Positions 43,293 to 52,402 of a stretch of 64,000 nucleotides of DNA are shown one piece after another. Under the pieces are notes generated by a model. It had not been told where the DNA came from and ran no database searches. It worked only from the letters and a program-made list of their open reading frames with translations. Positions within the stretch are counted from its first letter, which is position 1; each line of letters starts with the position of its first letter. A program made the translations under genes and the position numbers. Origin of the DNA: Pyropia haitanensis (lineage: Eukaryota; Rhodophyta; Bangiophyceae; Bangiales; Bangiaceae); NCBI GenBank assembly GCA_008729055.1, contig SDUX01000008.1, positions 620,001 to 684,000 on the forward strand, in the 5' to 3' direction.

Positions 43293-44728
43293 TCAAGGGC
43301 GGCGCGTCCCCCGTGCGCGGCTTTTTTTTTTTTTTTTGTCCACACTCGCTCCGCGTGCGTCCGCGCGGGCCCGCCCCACCACCGCCGCGCGGCGCCCGCG
43401 CGCGCGGCGCGCCGCGCACGCGGCACGCAGCAAACCAACAGGGGCGCACACCGCCACCAACGTTCCACGGGGCGCTCCCCGCACGGACGGTGGCGGCGCG
43501 GGCGGCGGCGCGGCCGCGGCGGGCTGCCGCCGTCCCCCCCCACCCCCCCCCCCCCCCCCCCCCCCCCCAAACACGGCAGCGGTCCGCCTCCATCGCGGGC
43601 GAGCGTCAGCCATCTCCCTCCCCCCCCCCGGCACCCACTCTGCCCACACCCGCGTGGCCACCCCACACGTTGCCGCCACGGGCGACAGCACGGTGAGCGG
43701 CACCAGCCGCGCCGCCACCCGCGTCACGCGCGTGCACGTCGCACACGCACGGTCCCCGCCGCCGCCGCCGCCGCCACCACCACCACCACCACCACCGCCA
43801 CCGCCGCAGCAGCCACACACCCACCGCGGCAGGCAGTCCCGGCGGGTGCAGACGGTGGTTGGGGTGGGGGTGGGGGTGGCGAAACGGCTGGCCGCCGAGA
43901 CGGAGGGGGGGGGGGGGGGGGGGGGTGCGGGGGGCCCCGCGTGCACGCAGCCGAGGGAGCCGGGGGGGGGGGGCGCCGCACGCAGCTGCACGCGTTGGGG
44001 TGGACAAAGCACGCCTCGTGGGGGCGGCGGGTCCGCCGTGGCGACGGCGGTGGGGTGGGGACCGCCGTCGCCGTCACTCGCGACGGCGACGGCGGCGGCG
44101 GCGGTGATGGCAACGGCGACGGGGAGGGCGACGGTGGTGGCGACGGTGATGGCAACGGTGACGGCGACGGTGATGGCGACGGCGACGCCGTTGCCGCCGC
44201 GTACAGCCGCACCCAGCCGGCCGCGTCGCCAACAGCGAGGCGCCGCCGCGTCCACACAAAGTGGGTGGCCCACCCCCCCCCCCCCTCCCCCCCCCCCCCC
44301 CACAGGCGGCAGCGGCACGCAACCCCGTACACGCCCCAGCCGCCGTCGGCGCCCTCGGCAACCACCACCGCGTCCCCGTCTGGGGACCAGCCGAGCGTCT
44401 CGGCGGCGCCACGCCAGGCGGCCGCCGCGGTCACCCGCGGCGTGCCCCGCGCGTCGGTCAGCGGGATGGCGGCGGTCGGGGCGGCGGCAACGCCGGCGGG
44501 CGTCACGGCCAGCAGCAGGATGTGGCGGACCGCGGCGGCGGTGGCGGCGGCGCCGCGGCGGTGGCCGCCGCCAGCCGTGGCGGGCCGCTGCGTCAGGACC
44601 GCCACGGCCGTCGCGGCGGCGGTGGCGGCGGTGGGCGACCAGGCGGGCTCGCCGAGGTGCGCGCCCGTCACGCCACCCCGCGTCGGCGGCTCGTCCATCG
44701 CACTGTACAGCGTCACAAACCGGCGGCC

Positions 44729-44788
<60 letters not shown>

Positions 44789-45107
44789 GCCGCGGCCGGC
44801 GGTACCCGCCAGCAGCAGCACCGACCGGTCGCCCGGCCGCGGCGCGGCCGACGTAATCAACCGCCCCTCCCCGCGCACGTCCACGGGCGGCCAGTCGAGC
44901 GTCGCGGCGGCGCCCGACCCCGCCGCCGTCTGCGCACGGCCGCCGGGGGTGGTCGCGACAAAGTAGTAGGTGGGCGGGGACGCGGCCGCCGCGGCGTTGA
45001 CGCCAGCGACGAGCGCGGGCCACGCGCCACCGGGGGGGGGGGGGGGGGGCGTGCCACACGGGACGGGCGCGTCCCCAGCGTCGACGTTGACCACGTTGAG
45101 CGGCGCG

Positions 45108-45175
<68 letters not shown>

Positions 45176-45906
45176 GCCGTCGCGGCCGGCGATCGCCGTG
45201 ACCGTCACGGTCTGGTCCGCGTCGAGGACGAGGCGCACGCCCGCGGCGGGCAGCCGCGCCGCGCCGACCGCCGCGCACCCCGGCGTGCCGCGCGACACGG
45301 CCGACGCGGTGGCCGCCGCGGCGGCCGCGGCGGCCACCTCCCACACCACCCCGCCGGCGGTGGCCACCACCACCTCCCCATCGTCGTGGAGGCTCGACAC
45401 GGGGTGCGCGCCCGCCGCCGCGGTCGGCCGCAGCGCGGCGGCCGCGGTGAGCACGAGCGGCCCGCCGCCGCTCGCCGCCCGCCACGCCACGCCCGTGCCG
45501 CCATCACCGCCGTTGCGGCCGTCTCCGCCGTGGCCGCCGCGGGCACGCGGCGGCTCGCCGTCTATGGCGGTACCGTAGATAAAGGGGGCGGGCCGTGCGG
45601 CGGCCACCGCCGCCGACGCTGCCGCGGCGGCAGCGCCCCACCGCAGCTGCCACACGGCCGCACCGACGACCGCGCTGGACGCGAGCAGCGCCACCACCCC
45701 GCCCCGACGGGTGGCCAAGCGGCCGCCGCGTCGGTGCGTCGGCGGCAGCGGCGGCGGTGGCGCCGCCGTCACCGCCGCCGCGGCCGCCCTTACCACCGCC
45801 GCCGCTCCACACACCACTGCTGCAGTCACTGCCGCCGCCGCCGCCGCTGCCGCCGCCGTCGCAGTCGGCGGCCTCGGCAGCGGTGGCCTCTGTAGTAACA
45901 GCAGCA

Positions 45907-45961
<55 letters not shown>

Positions 45962-46066
45962 CGGCAGTGACGACAACGGCAGCGGCGGCGCGGCGATCCC
46001 GCCGACGCGACGCACCTTGGCCCGTGGCTCCCCGTCCGCGCCGCGAGGCCACCGCCCGCACGTCAT
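43293..46066 (-). CDS. Putative membrane-anchored beta-propeller-like protein, C-terminus uncertain
   Basis: From an ATG at 46066 (MTCGRWPRGADGEPRAKV) come poly-Pro and Ala-rich segments, then a basic stretch and one hydrophobic span (VALLASSAVVGAAVWQL), suggesting a signal anchor. The following region has blade-like pieces: FIYGTAIDGEPP, VSSLHDDGEVVVATAGGVVW, VRLVLDADQTVTVTAIAG, RFVTLYSAMDEPPTRGG, LGEPAWSP, ETLGWSPDGDAVVVAEGADG, and RRRLAVGDAAGWVRLYAA. The motif W-SPDGD is typical of WD/TolB-type blades. Two poly-Gly (GGC)n runs of about 18-20 codons interrupt it. A Ser-Pro repeat is encoded at about 44095-44200. Beyond that, frames shift at C/G runs; ATCTRVTRVAARLVPLTVL may belong to the C-terminal part. 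The family is not identified, and the end coordinate is a guess. Confidence 0.4.
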
Positions 46067-46865
46067 GGTCGGGTCGCGGAGGCCATGCCGCCCGGCGCGG
46101 CGGTCGCGGCGGCGGCCGCCGCCGTGGCCGAGCGCCGCGGTGGGGGCGGCGGCATGGACACGGCGGCCGCAGCGTCTGCGACACCCACCGCCGCCGCCTG
46201 CTCTGGCCCCCCTCGCGCTGCCCACACCCCCCCTCCCGCTGGGCCCAGCCCCGCAAACCGCTGGCAACGGGCGGTCAACCGCCGCCGCGGTGAGGCGAGC
46301 GCGGTGCCTATCCGCCCATCCTGCACCGCCCCCGCCAACCAATGAAGAAGAACAACAGTACAGCCACAACCGCTGCGGCGCTGACAATCCAAGTGCGGCC
46401 CACACGAGGGGAAGGGTTGTGCTGAACGTTATGGGGGGGGGAGGGGTGTCGTAGCGGCACGCGCAAGGGGCCGACGCTCCCCGAGGCACCAATGCGCCCA
46501 AGCGATGCGATGAGTGGTGCCGGAGGGGGTCTGGGAGGGCAAGGCGTCGGCCAGACGTGTGACCTTCGCATGCGTTGGTGACAACATATTTCGTACGACG
46601 AATGAAAACTAGCTGTACTTATCTATGGAAAGCTCGATGGTCGTCCTTAACAGGATCGTCAACAGCTGCGAATGTCTTGGCCGCCACAAGCAACTTCTCA
46701 GTCCTACCATCAAGAACGGCTGCAGCTGTTTGTAGTTGACTCCCAACCGCCCACACTCGCGGCGCTGGCCGCGCGACCTTCCCCCTCGCGCGGGCACCCG
46801 CCGTTCCGTCTCTTCCTCTCCCCCTCTCCCCCTGCCCACCCCCCCCACCCCCACCTGCCACCACC
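46067..46865. promoter_or_regulatory. Divergent promoter region
   Basis: This 799-base spacer separates the propeller-like gene (-) and the TFIIB-like gene (+). An AT-richer island (46565-46735) contains TTCGTACGACGAA, an interrupted inverted repeat, and is the best candidate for core promoter elements. The last 60 bases before the plus-strand start are C-rich. Confidence 0.4.
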
Positions 46866-47138
46866 ATGGCTCTCCCTACCTGCCGCGCCTGCGGCGGTGC
46901 GCTCGACTCGGAAACGCCCGGCGCCCCCCCAGCATGCACCGGCTGTGGGCTGATGGCGGCGGCGGCGGCCCCCCCCCTGGTCGCCGACGGCGGCGGCGGC
47001 GGCGTGTGGCTGCCGCCCGCCGCCGCCGACGGCCTCGCCCGCTCCCTCCGTCACCTCCCGCGCCCCCCCGCCACCCCCCCCCACCCCGCGGTGGCACCGA
47101 CGTCGCGGCCGATGCGGAGGGCGGCCGGCACGGTCCTT

Positions 47139-47169
<31 letters not shown>

Positions 47170-47465
47170 GCGGGCGGGCGGGCCCGCCGCCAACGCCGCG
47201 ACGGCCGCGGCATTTGCCGCGGCCGCGGCGTCACGGCTGGGCGTAGCGCGGTCGGCGCCCGCACTCGCCGCGGTACGCGACGTGGCCGCCGCGCTCGTCA
47301 CCGCCGCCGCGCGAGGGGAGGGCGGCGGCGGCGGCGGCCGCGCCGCGCGCCGCGCCGCGGCGGCCGTCACGGCGGCGGCCGCCGCGGCGCCAGCGCCGGT
47401 GTCGCCACCGGCGGGGGGGGTGGCTGACGGTGGCGCCGCCGCCGACGGCGGCGGCGGCGGCCGCC

Positions 47466-47510
<45 letters not shown>

Positions 47511-48963
47511 GTGGTGGTGGCGGTGGTGGTGGCGGTGGTGGTGGCGGCGGCGTGTGCCGCCGCCGCCACACGACGCTCCGTGGGCTGGCGGGGGTGGCGG
47601 TGCTGCGCGTCGCTCGGGGTGGCGGCGGCGGCTCGGCGGTGACGGTGGCGGATGTGGCCGCCGCGCTGGGCGGCGCGTCGTCCTTGCCGGCGGCGCTGTG
47701 GAGTGCGCCGCCGGCGGTGGGGGGGGGGGGGGGGGGCGGCCGCCGGCGGCGGCCGCCGCCGCTACCGCACTGCTCCCCCGGCTGGTGCGGGCGTACGCGG
47801 CCGTGTCGCCGGGCATCTTTGTCGCCGCCGCGTCGGCTGGCCAAGGGGGGGATGGTGGAGACGACGGCTATGGCGGCGGCGGCGGCGGCGGCGAAGACCC
47901 TGCCGACGGCGGCGGCCCGCCCGGCGGCCGCGCCGTCGAGGCGCTCGCGGCTGGCCTCCTCCGCGCCGCCGACGTGGCGGCCGCCGCGAGCGGCGCGCGG
48001 CCCGCCGGCCTCGCCGCCGCGGCGGTGGCGCTCGCCGCGCGGGCGGCGGCGCGGAGCGCGGCGCCGCTGGCCGACTGTGCCGCCGTCACGGCGGGCGCGG
48101 CGGTGACGGGCGTGTCGCGCCGCGCGTTTGGCGGCCGCGTCGGGCGGCTGGCGGGGGTGCTGTGGGCGCTCGTGCGGGTGACGCTGCCGTGGGGGGGGGG
48201 GGTCCGCCGGGCGGACGTGCACCTCCACCTGGGGCGGCTGGTGCGGTTTTTGGACGCGGAGGGGAAAGGGGGGGGGGTGGGGGGGAGGGAAGCGGCGGAG
48301 CAAGGGGAGGGGGAGGGACACGTGGAGGGGGGGGCGCCGACCCCGTGGCCCCCCCCGGCCGCTGTGCCGGGGGGGGCAGGCGCGGACGCGCTGGCGGCCG
48401 CCGCGGCGGGGCTCCCCGCGCGCCTCGCCGCCGCGCGTGCCGCCACCGCGGACGGGCAGCTGCGGACGGCGGCGGCGCGGGCGCGGCTGGCGGCGGCCGC
48501 GGCGGCGGCCGACGACGCGGACGCAACGGCCACGGCGGTCGGGACCGGCCGGCCGGCAGAGGTGGACGCGACGGACGTGGCGGTGGAGGCGGCGCTCGTG
48601 GCGGGGGCCCCCCCCGCGGCGGTGGCCGCGGCGGCCGCCACCGCGGTGGCCGCCGCCACCGCCGCCACCGCGGGGCGTGCGGATGGTGGCCTCGCGGGCG
48701 TCGCCGCGGCGGCGGCGCGGCCGCCGCCACCGCCCGACGGCACGCCGTTGGGGGACCGTGACTGCTCCGCGGCGGAGCTGGCCGCCGCGACGCTGACCGC
48801 CGCCGAGGCGGCGGCGCGGGCGCGGGTGTGGGCGGCGGCCGCGGCGGGGGGTTGGGGGGGGGGGGCGGACGGGTGTGGCGGTGGTGACGGTGGCGGCGGC
48901 GGCCATGACAGGGGGGTGGCGGGGGGGGGGGTCGACGGCGGGAAGCGACGGCGTCTGCTGTGA
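46866..48963 (+). CDS. TFIIB-family transcription factor (TFIIB/BRF-like), two apparent frame breaks
   Basis: The start at 46866 (CCACC-ATGG) gives MALPTCRACGGALDSETPG and a zinc ribbon with Cys6, Cys9, Cys24 and Cys27. Across a C9 run (47084-47092) the protein changes frame and reads ASRLGVARSAPALAAVRDVA. After a (GGC)n poly-Gly tract come RRHTTLRGLAGVAVLRVAR and VTVADVAAALG, resembling cyclin repeat 1 of TFIIB/BRF. Across a G18 run (47719-47736) it changes frame again: LLPRLVRAYAAVSPGIFVAA, then AADVAAAASGARPAGLAAAA, LADCAAVTAG and AVTGVSRRAFGGRVGRL. That matches cyclin repeat 2 (GRP..AAA, then ADCAAVTAGAAVTGVS as the helix-turn-helix). A long Ala-rich tail ends in a basic GGKRRRLL and a TGA at 48963. 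It presumably acts in RNA polymerase II or III initiation. It is highly diverged, so whether it is the general factor or a paralog is unclear. Confidence 0.65.
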
Positions 48964-49332
48964 ACGCCGCGGTGCGGACGTGAGCGCCACGCCGCCCACG
49001 GGGACGGGGGGGCGGCGGTGCCGCTGTTTTGAGGGTCTGCGCCTTGTGACCGCGGTGGGGAGGTGAGTGGCAGACCTGTCCTCGGGCCTGCTGGCGGCCT
49101 CCCTGGCGAGGTGGGCGACGGGAGGGAACTGGGCTCCACTCTTGGCTGCTCCGGAGGACGAGTCACACTGGTCATATGTGGGGTGGTTTGTCTCTTTCCT
49201 CTCAACAGTGGGTGGGGGGATAGTCTAGGTCGGGCGACGGCTGCGCCGCTCTGCCGCGATGGTATGCGGCGAGGACGGCGGCGGCGGCGGCGGCAGCGGC
49301 GGCGGCGGCGTCCCCGCTTGCTGCACAGGTAA

Positions 49333-49889
49333 GGGCACGTCCACCAATGTCGGCTATCAGTCTTAAATGAGTGGTTTTAAGATGCCACGTGTACATACGT
49401 GGCAGCGTCTGGGTGGTCGGGCTATCGGCGAGCTATCAGGCGAAGCACGTGAAGTGGACTTACGGTGGAGACGGGGGCTACCAACAGGCTACCTTCCAAA
49501 CCGCGGGTCCGTTCGTCGTCTTCGTTCCAGGCCGTTGGTGTTGACAACTCTCCACTATCACACTGTCGAAATGATGCCCACACGTGGCACGCTCTCAGCC
49601 AATCATCGCCCTGGCAATTGGTAAGGTCTGTTGGCTCCAGGGCTATCGCTCGGCCAAAACACCCTGTTTTGGCCCGGCGATAGCTCTGGAGCTAACAGAC
49701 GTCAGGGTACGGAGAGGAAGTTATGTCGTCACTTATATCAAGTCTATTCGCTGAGGGGGGTTCGTTTTAGGCCGGAATAGCTCGTTGACATTGATGAACG
49801 ACCGCATCAGTGCCACGTTTGGCCCGACGCGCCACGTTTTTCCTACGTGGCACGAATATCGGCGAATATCGACATTGGTGGACGTGCCC
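49333..49889. mobile_element. PIF/Harbinger-type MITE
   Basis: The 557-base element starts GGGCACGTCCACCAATGTCG and ends with the perfect 20-base complement CGACATTGGTGGACGTGCCC. A TAA lies on each side (49330-49332 and 49890-49892). TAA/TTA duplications and GGG-starting ends are the mark of the PIF/Harbinger (Tourist-like) group. No transposase frame is present. Inside are several short palindromes with the core CCACGT/ACGTGG (for example 49383-49404) and a 36-base-arm hairpin. The stretch between the TFIIB-like gene and this element (48964-49332) shows no gene. Confidence 0.85.
49626..49700. repeat. Large hairpin inside the MITE
   Basis: Arms 49626-49661 and 49665-49700 are 36 bases each, complementary at 32 positions and separated by CCC. 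The outer ends read GTCTGTTGGCTCC and GGAGCTAACAGAC. The hairpin sits near the middle of the transposable element. Confidence 0.9.
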
Positions 49890-49892
49890 TAA

Positions 49893-51352
49893 GGCCGGCG
49901 GCCACGGCCGGCGGGCCTGGTCACCCGCGGCGCCGCCGCCGCGCCGCCCACGCAAACTTAGATCAATTACAGTGCGGGTGGTGGCGCCACGCGCAAGTCG
50001 TTCTCTGTCGCGCGTCCGCGTCGGGCCAGCCCCGCCCTTTCAGTGCCCGCCCAACGCGGCTGGCCACCGCGCCGCGGCGATAGATCCCGCGTGGCGCCCG
50101 CCGCCTCCAGCCGCGTCGTGCAGACGCCCGCGCGGCCGCAGCGGCGCGCCCACCGCCGCGGCGGCGGCGGCCGGGTGTCATGGCCGGCCGCCTCCCGCCC
50201 GCACGGCGGCGCGGCCCGTGTCACGGGGCGGCGGGGGCGGCAGCCAACCGGGCGCGCCGCCGCCGCCGCCGCCACCGCCGCCACCGCCCGCCACCGCGGC
50301 CGCCGCCCGCCCGCCCGTCACGGCCCGTCATTATGACAGCCACCGCCCGGTGCGGGGCGGCGCGGGAGGCGATTCCCCCACCCCCCCCCCCCCCCCGCCT
50401 CCAACAGCACACTGGCGGGTGGGGGCCGGCAACGCCCGTGGGCGTGGCGGTGCTGGAAGCGCCCCCCCCCCCCCCCCCCCCCCGCCGCCCGCCCTCACCC
50501 CCCACCCCCCCCCCCCCCATTGCCCCGCTGCCACGCCGGCCGCCCGGATCGCCCCGTTGCACCGCCGCCGCGGTGGCCGTGTCGGCGCCGCCCCCGCCGC
50601 TGCGGCGGTGACGGCAGTGGCGGCGGGGTGGGAGGCGGCCGGCCGGCACGCCCCGCGCGCGCAACGTCTCGGGACTGGCCGTGGCCAACGCGGGCGGCCA
50701 ACACGCCAGCTCGCCACCGCGCCGTGGTGGGGCGGCGGAGGTGTGCGCCGGATCCCGTGACGCGCGCTGGGGGGGGGGGGGCGGGGGGGGGGGGGGGGGG
50801 GGGGGGATGCAAGGCGCGCCGCCCGCCGCGCTGTCGCGCCGGCGGCGATCGCCGCGCGGCCGACAGCAGCGCACGGCAACGGCGGCGCGGCGGCGCGGCG
50901 GCGTGGCGCGGCGCGGCGCGGCGCGGCGCCAGCAGTCGCCGCGCGTGGCGGTGCGCGCGTCGCGGCGGCGCGGCGACGGCGCGCGGGCGGGTGGCTCGTG
51001 GGACGGGGGCCGCCGTGGGGGGGCCGGCCGCCTGCCACGCCCGACGCCGCCGGCGGGGCGGCGTCGCCACGGCGACCGCGGCGGCCGCGGCGTACCTTAT
51101 CAGCGGCGCTGCCGGTGCGGTTTCGACTGCCCCTTCCTCTCCATCATCAGTGCAACCCGCTCACTGCCTGCCACCCGACCACCGCCGCCACCCGCCCGTC
51201 CCTTGTCCCTGCCTTTTCTTTGTCACCGACGCCGTTGCCGCTGCCGTTGGCACCGCCGCGAGCCCCTCTTCCTCCCATCCACCCGCCGCCCCTCCGCGTG
51301 AACCCGTTCGCTTCTTTGCAGCCCGACCCCCACCCCCCCCCCCCCCGCCACC
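49893..51352. other. Gene-poor region and 5' region of the Cys-rich gene
   Basis: These 1.46 kb contain C/G runs (for example 50461-50480 and 50798-50807) and GCC repeats around 50258-50290, with only low-complexity open frames. Close to the next gene, GTTCGCTTCTTTGCAG ends at 51321 and looks like a splice acceptor, so a 5'-UTR intron may end there. A C14 run (51333-51346) then precedes the start codon. Confidence 0.45.
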
Positions 51353-52402
51353 ATGGTTTCCATCAAGGTCTTTGTCGCGGTCGCCGCGGCGTCTGCGATG
51401 GCGGCGATCGGCGCGGCCACCCCCGACGTTGCCACCGCCGGGAAGCAGTACACCTTTGACGGCGCCGCGCCGACGCCGCCGCCCGCCCGGTCGGGCCGCG
51501 CCAACTGCGTGGTGAAGAAGGTCAAGTGCGGGGAGACGTGCGAGACCAAGAAGGGGGTGTGCGTCAAGTTTGGGTGCCCCAAGGAGGTGGCCGTCAAGTG
51601 CCAAAAGACCAAGACGGTCCAGTTTGACTGCGACAAGACGACCACCGAGGACTGCAAGAAGCAGGTGTACAAGACGTACCCGTGCACCAAGGTGGTGGAG
51701 AAGCTGGTCAAGGGCGGCTGCACAAAGGACCAGGAGGAGACGTTCGGGTGCGACAAGGTCGTCAAGGCCAAGTGCGAAAAGACGCGCGACGTGACCCGCG
51801 CGTGCAAGAAGACGCAAAAGTTTGCGTGCAAGGTGGACAAGCCCGCGACGTGCACGCGTGGCGTCTACAAGCAGTGCACCAAGGTGACCAAGGAGCCGTG
51901 CATGAAGACGTACGAGAAGGAGGTCAACTGTGAGAATGGCAAGCAGTACGGCTCCGACGGCAAGAAGTGCTTTGAGACCATCGCCTTCCCGTCGACGTGC
52001 GAAAAGAAGTCGACGTACGACTGCTCCACGACGGAGGAGTACGCGTGCACCAAGAAGGTGGACGCGACGTGCGAGCGGCAGGTGGACGGCCTGTGCAAGT
52101 CCACCGAGAAGTACACGGTGGACTGTGACAAGAAGGTGTTTGACCCCAAGGGGTGCACCAAGACCGTCAAGGTCAAGTTTGACTGCAACGTGAAGAGCAC
52201 CGTCAAGTCCGTGTGCAACAAGACCGAGACCGTCAACGCCAAGTGCGAGGTCACCAAGAAGGTGAAGAACGGGTGCTCCAAGACGGAGAAGTTTGACGCG
52301 CTGTGCAAGAAGACGGTCAACGACGACAAGTGCTGCGCGGAGAAGAAGGACATCAAGACGTGCACGGACAAGTTCTGTGACAAGCGCGAGTGCACCTACT
52401 AA
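51353..52402 (+). CDS. Secreted cysteine- and lysine-rich repeat protein
   Basis: The 349-residue protein starts at a strong context (GCCACCATGG) with a signal peptide, MVSIKVFVAVAAASAMAAIG, probably cleaved near Ala21-Ala22. A short Pro-rich segment follows; from residue 52 to the end there are 36 cysteines, very often one every eight residues (C-x7-C), for example CKKTQKFACKVDKPATC. Between them are mainly Lys, Thr, Val, Asp and Glu; Pro and Gly are scarce. The even Cys count suggests a fully disulfide-bonded, rod-like extracellular protein. No transmembrane span, chitin-binding, EGF or knottin signature is recognised. Codons are almost all C- or G-ending, with AAG for nearly every Lys, consistent with high expression. 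The frame is free of homopolymers, unlike most neighbours. A cell-wall or matrix structural role is an inference; a toxin-like role is not suggested by length or pattern. Confidence 0.85.
   Translation: MVSIKVFVAVAAASAMAAIGAATPDVATAGKQYTFDGAAPTPPPARSGRANCVVKKVKCGETCETKKGVCVKFGCPKEVAVKCQKTKTVQFDCDKTTTEDCKKQVYKTYPCTKVVEKLVKGGCTKDQEETFGCDKVVKAKCEKTRDVTRACKKTQKFACKVDKPATCTRGVYKQCTKVTKEPCMKTYEKEVNCENGKQYGSDGKKCFETIAFPSTCEKKSTYDCSTTEEYACTKKVDATCERQVDGLCKSTEKYTVDCDKKVFDPKGCTKTVKVKFDCNVKSTVKSVCNKTETVNAKCEVTKKVKNGCSKTEKFDALCKKTVNDDKCCAEKKDIKTCTDKFCDKRECTY

Noticed and set aside
40847..43666. A 939-codon open frame on the minus strand
   Set aside because: It is almost entirely Pro/Arg/Ala/His low complexity and crosses the 17-bp minisatellite and many homopolymers. 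Stop codons are simply rare in this DNA. No motif supports it.
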